Below, piece after piece: positions 26,774 to 36,090 of a stretch of 64,000 bases of DNA. Source of the DNA: Luscinia megarhynchos. Taxonomy: Eukaryota; Chordata; Aves; Passeriformes; Turdidae. Made by a program: the position numbers and the translations under genes. The DNA lies in the NCBI GenBank assembly GCA_034336665.1, contig JAPFBE010000003.1:16036360-16100359 (forward strand), written 5' to 3'. Under the pieces are notes generated by a model, which did not search any database, was not told the origin of the DNA, and saw nothing but the letters and a program-made list of their open reading frames with translations. Position 1 is the stretch's first letter. Every line of letters begins with the position of its first letter.

Positions 26774-27188
26774 CTGTGGGGGGGAGGGTTTTTCTTTGTT
26801 TTGTTTTTGCCTTTGGTCAAATTCAAACAATGTGCAGTAACAAGAAGTAAATGTCATTTTCCTCCCATCCATCTTAATTTGGCATCCATTTTAAAGCTTA
26901 CCTTTGACCTTTTAAAATGTTAATACACTTAAGCAGATATAAAAAACACAAAGCTCCTGGAAAAATTAATCACAGCCATATCATGATGCTGGTCTAAAAA
27001 TGTAACATCAGTTGTTTTCCTCTTTAAAGAAACATTTGTCCAATGCAGCAGCAGTAACTATGCTACAATTACCTATTATTTCCTTTTTAAACAAATAACC
27101 ACATTAAATGCTATAGCAAAACCCTTTCAGCATTACCAGCTATGAACCAGCACAACCTACTATGAATCTGTTTTGTTGAGTAACTGCC

Positions 27189-27325
27189 TAGAATCACAGA
27201 AAGGGTCCTGAAAAGGACCTTGAGAAGTGTCCTAATCCATCTCTCAGCCCCAGGCAGGACCAGCTAAATCTAAAACACTCTTGACAGGAAACCTTATTTA
27301 GATTTCCTTCAAGTTGCAGCCTTAA
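27189..27325 (-). mobile_element. Old CR1 3'-end fragment
   Basis: Starts with GAATCACAGAAAGG, the antisense of the CR1 3' terminus. It is followed by a GGACCTTGAGAAGTGTCCTAATCCATCT-like stretch (described here, spread over 27215-27243) and GCAGGACCAGCTAAATCTAAA, all hallmarks of avian/reptilian CR1 3' UTRs in antisense. It is degraded and loses similarity after about 27325. Only the 3' end is present, as in most CR1 copies, which are 5'-truncated during reverse transcription. Confidence 0.75.
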
Positions 27326-30225
27326 ACAGAACTGGGGAAAATGGCACAATTCTAAATATATTATACATATGTGTACATACATGAAAATCATTTATATATG
27401 AGTATTATGAGAAAATACAAAGAGACAACTCTGATCTAAATGATAAGTCTCTCTCCTCTGACCACTTCATACCCTCCAACTAAAGAGTTCAAAACAGGAA
27501 ACTCTAATAAAAACACCTCCTTCCCTTTTAAAAATAAAAGGTGATTCGATTGAGAACCTCAGCTCCTTAGAAGCGCAGGGGCACCTCTTCTTAAGAAAAT
27601 CAGAATTATCAGGTCCAAAACATTTGGGTTGTTATGCTGCAGAGCAAAGAGCTCTTCAGTTCCACCAAAAAGCAAATACAAAGAAAGAGTGTTGGCCAGC
27701 CTTTGCAGTAACCCAAGTGAGTCTAAGATGTCTGTAGCCTGTTTGTGACCAAGGGCATCCACCTTGTCTCCTGACCTAATCATTTAGGTGGGAGGCTGTG
27801 CTAGGTCCCTCCAGGACAGCCACTGCTGTGAACGTGGGGATGGTCCATGGCACACAGCCTTGTGCTGCTTCCACTTTCCTGTCTGTAGCACTTATGGCAT
27901 CCACAGCACTCATGGCATCCAGCTGGTGGTTACCCCCATCGATTTAACACCCCCATTTAGAGGGCAGAAAGCTGTGGTGATGGCCAAAATGTATCCTAAA
28001 AGAGAAGTGATGATTTCATAGCTAAACACAGCTGTTACACAAGCATCTAAAAAAATCAGTTAGGGACATCAAACCCAAACCAAAGGCAGATGCATTTCCT
28101 CAGCGAATGGGGAAGTAAATTCCTTGCATCTGTTTTCTTCCACCTACCAACATTACTTTGTTGTAGTGCAACTGGAGCGTGGTCAAGCAGTTTTTTGCAA
28201 AATGAACACAAGCTTAGGCACAAGGGTGGGGGAGACGAGAGATACTGAGCTTGGCACCACCAGTCCTGTGAGAGAAGGACACTCCATGATGTATCCTGCC
28301 CACACAATGCAGCAGAGCTCCAAGGCAGAGCCCAGTTCCTTCTGCCACAGAAGCTCTGTGAACCCAGCCTAAGCATACATGGCTTCTCCAGACATGAAAA
28401 GGCAAGAGGTAACTCCATCCATCCCCCAGGGACCAGAGATGAATTACAAGCATGTCACATGAGAACAGAAAAGCTCATCTGTGTGGTCCCTCTTCTAGGA
28501 TCTGCCTGTATGTTCCTATTTCCTTCTGGTCTCCCCTCAGCATCCCACAGCCTGCAGAGCAGGCTTGGCTATGTCAGAAGTCCTCTTCCCCCACCTTTCT
28601 GCAGGGCAGACCTCCTGGCTGAAAGCTGCCTCTGATCTCCAGCCCCATCACCAAGGCTGGAGATGAAGGCATCCATTATTCAGACAGTGATGCCTGACTT
28701 CTTGGTTAAGAAAATGCTGATTAAAAAACAATGTGTTGCCCTTCCTGTTTGCTTTGCAGTGGCCTTGTGTAGATGCAACTCTACAGCAAGTAATCCATCA
28801 CCACCAATCAGGAAGATGCGTATCATGCAAACACAAAAATACTTCACATTTCACTTTATTTTCTGTGCCTTCCATTCTCATTGCCCATCTATTCCAATGC
28901 TCCTCACTACCTTTCCTTTAACGTAATTATTATAGATACACAGACAGGAACACCTAATAGTTTTCTTTTAACCAAGGACCATTTTCTGCAATACTGGCAC
29001 ATAAGCTTCAAAGACAATCAAATTTAAAAGAAAATAAACATAATGAATTCACATTCCTCACTCTGTCACTCCTAACCCTTTGTTTCTTGATTTTTTTGCT
29101 TACATGCAACAGAATATACATGTGCCTTTGTCACATTGTTTGTGAACAGTTTATTCACCCTATTCTGATAACCACAGACTAGAACTTCAGTAACACTCCT
29201 CAAAGTTAATTAGTTTATTCACTAGGCACAGATTAATAACTGATGAGCTACAAAAAGTTGCTATTGGTTGAGTCAGTCACCAACTTGGCCATTCAGGCAG
29301 GGAGTTTTCTTCTCTGAAAGGTGACAAGTAGCTATGCAATGACTTCTATTATTTTCTCAATAAACTCAGAGAAAATAAGACATTGCAGCTAGAAAAAACA
29401 CAGAAAGAGAAATTAGCTGCTACTGTCATTAGGGATTCAGGGACTGATAAAGAACAGTTGGTGCAATGCAGCTGGAAAGGATTTTTGGAGTAAAGTGATT
29501 ATTCTCTGGCCATTAACAAATTATTTTTTCCGGGACTGAAAGACCTGCACTCCTCCAAATAGCCTGGCTTTGCTATGAGGAGCACACTGACTGCCAGGGC
29601 AGGCAAGAGCCATTGCCCTCTTGGCCCTGCTGGTGGCCACTACACTTCCACCTCTTTGTTTCCATGCCACAGGAAAAGTGCAGAATAATTAAAAGGTTGA
29701 AGCACATGCAGACATTGGAAGAGAGATTGGTTTTCAAAATTAGCCTGACCAAATTAATTTGGAGCTGCACCACGAATGCTCAGGGACCCCATTGGAGCAA
29801 AGCGAGGTGCCACAGAAAACTTCCCTCACCTCTCTTGGCAATGAGAGCTCACCCCAATCACCAGCTCAAAGGCAAACCAGTGATAAGACATTTGGGGACA
29901 CAGTCAGTCAGTCCTGGGGCTTGCTCCGATATCTCTGTGCCTGTCATGGAGGAGGTGGGGGAAACCAAACCCACACCCAGCTTGTCCTCCAAGTCAACAG
30001 CAGCTGCCTTCCTCCTGCTCTAGTGGCTGCTCTCCAGCCACTCTAAAGGGAGTGGGAGCAATACAGAGACCTGGGAGCTACTAAGCTGAAGAACACCTTT
30101 TTCCTGAAGAGTGTGGACGAAACAGGAGACCTACCTCAGGCTCTTTGTTTAATTCTTGAGAACATTTATCCCTATGGTATCATAAAGAAGCATTTCCAAA
30201 CAACTACATGCACAAATTGAGGTCA
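27326..30225. other. Unique non-coding DNA
   Basis: No coding exon or named repeat. Short frames without motifs. Sections 28900-29500 are AT-rich and stop-rich. A moderately GC-rich stretch at 29570-30060 has a 136-codon frame of no recognisable family. Confidence 0.4.
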
Positions 30226-30760
30226 GTTATGAGTGGTGTCCCTCAGACGTCCATACTGGGACTGGTATCCTTTAATAACTTCATCAATGACACAAAGAGC
30301 AGGATCAAGGGCACCCTCCACTCTTGTGAGACCCTGCCTGGAGCAGCTCTCCTATGAGGACAAGCTGAGAGAGCTGGGGCTGTTCATCCTGGAGAGGAGA
30401 AGGCTGCAGGAAAACCTTACAGCATCTTCCTGTACCTAACACGGGACTGACAGGACAGACAACAGGGACAGACGTTTTAGCAGGGCTTGTTGCAATAGGA
30501 CAAGGGGTAATGGTTTTAAACTAGGGGCAATTTAAACTGGACATAAGGAAGAACTTTTTTTACTGGGAGGGGGGGGGAGACGTTGCAACAGGCTGCTAAG
30601 AGAGGTGGCAAATGTCCCCTGCCTGGAAACATTCCAAGTCAGGTTGGACAGGGCTCTGAGCAACCTAATCTACTTGAAGCTGTCCCTGCTTACTGCAGGG
30701 GGTTGGACTAGATGACCTGTAAGGGCCCTTCTAATCCAACTATTCTATACTTCTATTAAC
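30226..30760 (+). mobile_element. CR1 LINE fragment with 3' end and internal deletion
   Basis: Plus-strand CR1. From 30231 one frame reads SGVPQTSILGLVSFNNFIND, the reverse-transcriptase core around the conserved PQG motif, here PQT. After a deletion the sequence resumes near 30340 in another frame with LSYEDKLRELGLFILERRR, the ORF2 C-terminal pattern. Then comes the 3' part (a GGACATAAGGAAGAACTTTT-type string near 30540 and GGTTGGACTAGATGACCTG near 30703). It ends with ATTCTATACTTCTATT at about 30742-30757, a decayed version of the CR1 terminal 8-bp repeats. The deletion removes the middle of the polymerase domain, and stops and frame changes make it non-functional. Confidence 0.92.
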
Positions 30761-33700
30761 CAGGAAATATAAAAGGATGCTGGAAAGAGGTCCTGCTCAG
30801 TGGGATCCAGACACTCACACCCAAAGCCAGCAATTGAGTGTGGAGCTGCAGCTGACACAAGGGTTCCCAGGACACCCAGCCACTCACAGGACTGGCAAAA
30901 TCCTGCAGATGTGAACCTGTAAACTCACTTCACCCATGTTACAGAACTGCTCTGTACACTAAAGGACAGCGTGCATAGAACTGGGTGGGGGTGGGAAAAA
31001 AGGAAAGCCAGAACTAACAAGCAACATTAAATCACCCAGCAGAGCAGCTCCTCCACAGAGTGGCCTATTTACAGAGCAGCTCTGGGAGAGATGGGCAATA
31101 TTGCAAAGGCAGGAAAGGAAATTCCATAGGAGAACTGAGACAGGCCAACAAAGATCCCCACAGCCTAAGGACCTCTCACACAGCCACTTCTCTTGAAATT
31201 TAGATTCTGCTGGGAGGATTTAGGCTCACGGCTTTGAACATAAGATAAGGAAAACTTTTTCATCGTGAAAACAGTCTGTGGAACTCAAGCATTGCTGGGA
31301 AGTGTTTCACTGTATTGTTATTCTGTAGATACTGTTTCTGGAGGCAGGACCCAGCACAGCCTGATCTCAAAACAAAGCCATCCGTGGCTAGTGCCACACA
31401 TCACAACCATCTCCTGCCTCTCAAAATAAAATAAAATGAAAGCAAGTACCTCCATAAATCATTCATCCATTCCAGTTTCATAACAAGAATATTTGTCAGC
31501 TCCCATTTTACATCCCTTTCTCTGGCTGCCTGTTCTACAAAGCCACCATTTCAGCTGCCTGTGCATACAGACCAGAAGCACACAGCATCACAACAGCTCC
31601 CACGCTCTATCTGTGGAGAGGATGGCCACCTCTTCCACAAACCTTCACCTGTGCTGCCATAGATTTTTCAGGGGATTTTTTAAATATCTTTTTTTGTTTT
31701 GTTTTTAATCAGTAGCTCTGGGGCACCCATCAGAGGTACTCAGCTACTGTAACAATCACGTGAGTTATGTAAAAGTAGTTGGGGTTAAACTATCTGCCAC
31801 ATCAAACTCTTCATATTTGGTCCCATCTTTAGGACCTAGAAACATCTGAAATAGATAAAGCCATGTGTCATTTAACAGGGTCTGGGCTTATTTAGGATCA
31901 TTCTGGATTTTATGGGAAAAGCCTTCTCCTGCCAGCTCTACATAGCTAGTCTATCACTTGCAAGGTTATCTGCTTTTTTTTTTCCTTTAGTACCTACATC
32001 AAAACATTTTTCCACACAGCTTCTCTTTTTCCTTTTTTTTTCATTCTCCAACCAGCCGGATGACAACCACTCCTTATCTTTGGCTGTCTTCCATGCTAAA
32101 ATAAGAATGCCGTTGTTATGCCGAGGGAGCTGCACCCTTCCACCTCCGTTCCCTCCCAGCAGCTCGCAGCTGGCTGTGCAGGAATGCCCGAGGTCCCATT
32201 TTCTGGTCATTTCTTCTGTGGCACTGTTGCAATTTACCCTTTAGATATGATTTCTATTTCTAAATCACACCCGGCCTCTCACGCCGTGGGTTCTGCAGCC
32301 CCAAGGGACAGTGTCCCGCAGGGCTGGTGATCCTCAGCCCATCTCCAGTGCCACTCGCCTCCCTGGCCCGATGCAGGCACGGGGGTGAGCAAGCAGCCAA
32401 GCACAGCCCGAACGACGCCGGGCATTCCACCAGCAGCAGAGAATGACAGCGCTAGAGGGGCAGGACCAGCGATTGGTGAGGCTGCTAGGCCGGTGTGACT
32501 GCCTCCAGCAGCAGCACTTGAATGCCAAACCGTATCCCCTCGGAGCAGAGGTACCACCGACGCTGGGTTTCAGAGCTGTGTGCAGCTGGAGGAAAGGAAG
32601 GGGTTTGAGTCGGGCTCTGAACAGACAGCCCTGTACAGATGAGACCTTGGCAGGTCAGGCAGAGATGAGGAGAGAGGGAAACATGAAATGATTTGCCCAC
32701 AGCTACACTGGCAGTTTGTGTCAGAGGCAGAAACAGGAGCCAGATTTAAAAAAAAATAAATTAGTTTCTCATGCAGGAGATGAGCCAGCAGCCTTTGTTA
32801 CATCTAAATGCATTTTTTCCCCTGTAATTCATACTGCTGCAGGCTCTGCACAGTGAACTCAAGCATCCTGAAGTTGTAGGGTGCTCAGTGTGACCTGCCA
32901 AGCTCACTACATGACCAGCTCCATTCTCCAGCCCATGTCTACAATGCAATGGGGTGCATGTTGCAAAAGCTTAATGCTTGCTCTTTTTTCATAGGAAGAG
33001 ATCAGGACCCTGCAAAACCCATCAGTGAGGTGATTTCCAGTCTGACCCAGATAGCTCTGGCTGCTGGATTGCCTCCAGAATTCAATGTATACACAGGAAC
33101 TCAGCAGCACTCTCCAGTCAACTCCAACAGTTATACCCTCTTCAAATTTGGCTTCAGTCATGACTGAAGGTGAAAGAGGCTTCAGCTTCTCCCTACTGGA
33201 GCTCCTCACAGAAATACTATAAAATTCATCAGAGATGCCAAGGACAGAACAGTGAGGATGCATTAATTGATCAGGTTGCTCTAGCAGAGCTGTGCAGGAA
33301 AGCACCCTGCCTATCAGCAGCCTCCTCTGCCAGTTACTGTAGTTACATCTGATTAACCGGGGCCACTCGCAGCGTCATGAAATGGAAAGAAAGGCTTTTC
33401 GAATTTACATATTAAAAAAACGGAGGTGTGTTTCTGATTTCTGTCCTATGGAGTGTTTCAGACATAACATTAGTAATCAGTAGAGTATTTGTGAGGAAAG
33501 CTCTACTTTGAATGCTAAGCCGATTTGCTAATGATAAATGACATGAAAGGTTACTTAGAAAAAAGAAGAACATTTCCTCATCAAGTTTAAACGGAAAATA
33601 GCTGAAGAATTAATGGGTAACCAAATACGCTTTCCTCTTTAACAATACATCCCCATTAGACAACATATATACTTTGAATCCCGCATTTGAATCATTTTTC

Positions 33701-33839
33701 TTTTTAGAAAAATAATTCTGATGGAGAACATGCACGAAAACTACCATCAACAGCGGTAAATAAACCAAAGCCGAACCGATCTCTCAAAAAAGAGGTGTGT
33801 TGGGGGTGAAATGAGAAGGAGAATAACTGCCCTGCAACT
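30761..33839. other. Unique non-coding DNA leading to the CpG island
   Basis: No coding exon is identified. About 32110-32610 has raised CpG density and several open frames (up to 92 codons) without domains, perhaps an island shore or separate element. A minus-strand frame of 132 codons at 32907-33305 has no recognisable family. A polypyrimidine-CATAG acceptor-like string ends at about 32994 but no convincing exon follows. The 33360-33720 section is AT-rich. Confidence 0.4.
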
Positions 33840-34293
33840 CCTGCCCAGGGCGCCGGCACCCCGCAGCATCCCCCGGAGGGATGCAGAACTTCTGGAGCAC
33901 GACACTCCAGCCTGGCACCCACCGCCACGTACGCCCGGAGCGCTGCGATGACCCTCGCCCGCGACAGCCCCATCCAGAACAAGCCACGGAGAGAGACGCA
34001 GGTGACAGTCCATCCGCCCGGCACACTTCGCCACAAGCCGGGCGACAGCGGGAGCAATTCCTGCCCCAACTTCGGAAGGGTAAAATTCTCCTCCCGCCTC
34101 TCGCCTGTGACCGGCTACGCGAGGGACCCCAAATCATCGCATTACCGCCCATCTTGAAATCCATCCTGGGCGTTTCCAGCCTCCTTTCCCGGAGCGCGGG
34201 CCGGGCGCTGGACGCCGCCGTGCGCCCGGGGGTCCGTGGGGCGATGCCTGGCCACGGCACCCGCGGCCGCGATTCTGGAGAAGTTGCGCAGGC

Positions 34294-34333
34294 AGGAGGA
34301 GGAGGAGGAGGAGGAGGAGGAGGAGGAGGAGGA
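34294..34333. repeat. (AGG)13 purine tract in the CpG island
   Basis: Forty bases of AGG/GGA triplets, perfect, followed by further G-rich sequence to about 34360. A homopurine mirror repeat of this kind can form triplex or G-quadruplex structures. On the plus strand one frame reads poly-Glu, on the minus strand poly-Ser or poly-Leu; these are repeat artefacts. Confidence 0.95.
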
Positions 34334-34569
34334 AGGGCGGGGGTGGGAGGGTGGCTCTGCCCGTGCGGTCACGGTCTCTCCTCCGCGCCCCCCCGCCGCA
34401 GCCCCACTGCCGGGACAACCCGCACAAAGCCGCCGCCGCCACCGGGATCGCGCTGCGCCCGCTCGGCGCCACCAGAAACAATGGTCACGGGCCGGAGCGG
34501 GGCCCGGGGCCGCCGCCCTCCCGGCACCGCAGCGCCCGCCGCCGCCGGGAGAGCGCTCGGGGCGGCATC

Positions 34570-34598
34570 GCCGCGGAACGCCGCGGAACGCCGCGGCC
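34570..34598. repeat. 10-bp tandem repeat GCCGCGGAAC
   Basis: Two perfect copies (34570-34579, 34580-34589) and a partial third (34590-34598) inside the CpG island. Each copy contains a CCGCGG palindrome. Confidence 0.9.
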
Positions 34599-34770
34599 AA
34601 CCTGTCACCGCCCGCCCGCGGTGCCGAGCGCGGCGCCCACCTCCGCCGGAGGCTGCAGCCCTAGCCGGGTCCATGGGGCCGCGGCCGCCGCCCGCTCTGT
34701 CAGCGCGGCCGCCGCCGCCGGGGACGCGCCGCCCTGCCCTGCCCGGTGCCGCCGCTCCCCCCGCCGGGCG

Positions 34771-34810
34771 GGCAGGGGCGGTTCGGGGCGGTTCGGGGCG
34801 GTTCGGGGCG
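34771..34810. promoter_or_regulatory. Phased GC-box array / G-quadruplex motif
   Basis: Three perfect tandem copies of GTTCGGGGCG (34781-34810), preceded by the related GGCAGGGGCG. This puts GGGG at 34775, 34785, 34795 and 34805, each followed by CGG, so four GGGGCGG GC boxes of the Sp1/KLF type lie on the plus strand exactly 10 bp apart. Four G4 runs with 6-nt loops (CGGTTC) also satisfy the canonical G-quadruplex pattern. The position inside the island fits a core or proximal promoter. Binding by Sp1-like factors is inference. Confidence 0.6.
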
Positions 34811-35040
34811 GGCCGAGCACCGAGCCGGGCCCGCCCAACCTGCGCCACGCCCGCCAGCGCCGCCCCCGCGCCCGGCTCCGAGCGCCGGGAGCGCGCCGGG
34901 AGCGGCCCGGACACCCGGGAGGATGCTGCAGCGGGCAGCGTCAGCCTTCATCAATCTCCTGGATTTTTTGCTTGCTTGAAGTTTTGACCTTGTCTCCTCT
35001 GCGTCTATCTCGGATTCACCGCGATTCTGACTTCCTGTTT

Positions 35041-35889
35041 TTTTCTTATTTCCTTTCCACCTCTTTGCCCTTTTTAATTCCTCCTGCCCGCCCCCCTTCC
35101 TCCCCCATGGCCTTTTCCCCGTTTTCCCATCGCACTCTGAATATCCTAAACCCCTTGACCTCAGCTCTAGGCTTTAAACCAGTTTTGTCAAGGGCAAAGG
35201 AGTTTTTTTGTAGGTTTCAAATCGCTATTAAGTGTCGTCAGCAGCTTATCGGAAGGTGCGGTGCATTAAACTAAATCCATGGCTAGTATTACATAATATG
35301 CCCTCGAATGTACATAAAAGATGATTGTAATTCCATCTGGATTTCTGTTGATATTAGCAAACCGCTCAAGATTTCCTCTTGCGGTTTAATGGGCTTTTCA
35401 AAACCTTTGACTGGTGCTGGATCAAACAGATTATGATTTAAGAAAGGGCAAAGCACACACACTCATGACATCGTAGGAATTAGTGAAAGAAGAAGAAGAA
35501 AAAAAAACTTAGTAGGTCATCTGCCTAATCCATCTTCCAAAAGAGAGTAGGAATGTCCCCCATACAATAATTTATGGGCATTTGTCTAGTTTTCTTTCAA
35601 ATGCTCCAAATATGTGGCTTCCTTATTGCCCATAGGAATTTAGGTCAAGCTGCCTGAGAGGGAATTTTGTAGCATCTTGGGAATTAAAATCCACTACTGT
35701 TATTCCAAGGTGGTTTGTTCTGTTGGGGTTTTTTGGTTTTTGTTTTTGTTTTTTTTCCCAGACGGCAGCACAACTGTACAGTTGCAGTTGGTCATTTATT
35801 TCTTGCCCATCTTCATGGAAGGATTTTGGCCATCACTTTCCCTAGGTTGAGAGCCCAGGGACATGCACAGCTGAGAAAATGTCAGCTTC
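35041..35889. other. Pyrimidine-rich island flank and unique DNA
   Basis: The first 120 bases are C/T-rich on the plus strand, the rest AT-rich unique sequence. No gene or repeat recognised. Might be first-intron or upstream sequence of the island's gene, depending on its strand. Confidence 0.35.
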
Positions 35890-36090
35890 ATGCTCAGTGT
35901 GGCCAAAAGAGTGACTCAAATGTCAGGACTTGTTAGGAGAGCAACGAAGAGGAAAAGATTTTACACTGGAAAATGTGTGCTGGAATTCTGGTCTCACCTT
36001 CTCAAAAAGGACATAGCAGAGCTGGAAAAGATTCGGAGGAGCCTAGCAGTGATAGCCCGTGGCTTGAAAGGGTTTTCTAGCTAGGTGCAT
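35890..36090 (+). mobile_element. Old CR1 ORF2 fragment
   Basis: One frame carries the ORF2 C-terminal signature: VLEFWSHLLKKDIAELEKIR near 35981-36040, then a decayed RR...ARGLKGF pattern. This corresponds to the QFW...KKDIE.LE.VQRRA...GLE pattern also seen in the other CR1 copies here. Upstream residues VRRATKRKRF fit loosely, with a deletion. The 3' end is absent beyond about 36090. More diverged from the pattern than the copies at 1.2 and 59.2 kb, suggesting an older insertion. Confidence 0.75.

Larger units (their letters stand above)
24591..27188. other. Unique non-coding DNA with simple repeats
   Basis: AT-rich unique sequence. It includes an octamer ATGCAAAT at 25331-25338, an isolated 8-mer that occurs elsewhere in the window and has no interpretable context. 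The GC-richer part 25660-25990 has open frames without domains. I see no gene. Confidence 0.4.
33840..35040. promoter_or_regulatory. CpG island, probable promoter of an unidentified gene
   Basis: A sharp change from AT-rich DNA to roughly 1.2 kb that is very rich in G+C and dense in CpG, including GCGGCCGC strings near 34263 and 34681. It returns to pyrimidine-rich, AT-richer DNA after 35040. Such islands in vertebrates mark promoters and first exons. The strand cannot be decided: GC skew changes sign several times. Open frames on both strands (up to 368 codons) consist of Arg, Pro, Ala and Gly and look like GC-rich artefacts. One ATG at 34481 has a strong start context (A at -3, G at +4) and heads a 168-codon frame, and ATG 34923 heads an 18-codon frame, but neither peptide matches anything I know. 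No clear splice donor of consensus strength was found next to them. Confidence 0.8.

Noticed and set aside
33881..34987. 368-codon plus-strand frame and overlapping 150-180-codon minus-strand frames
   Set aside because: Low stop-codon frequency is expected in a CpG island. The peptides are Arg/Pro/Ala/Gly-rich with no domain, and both strands are equally open.
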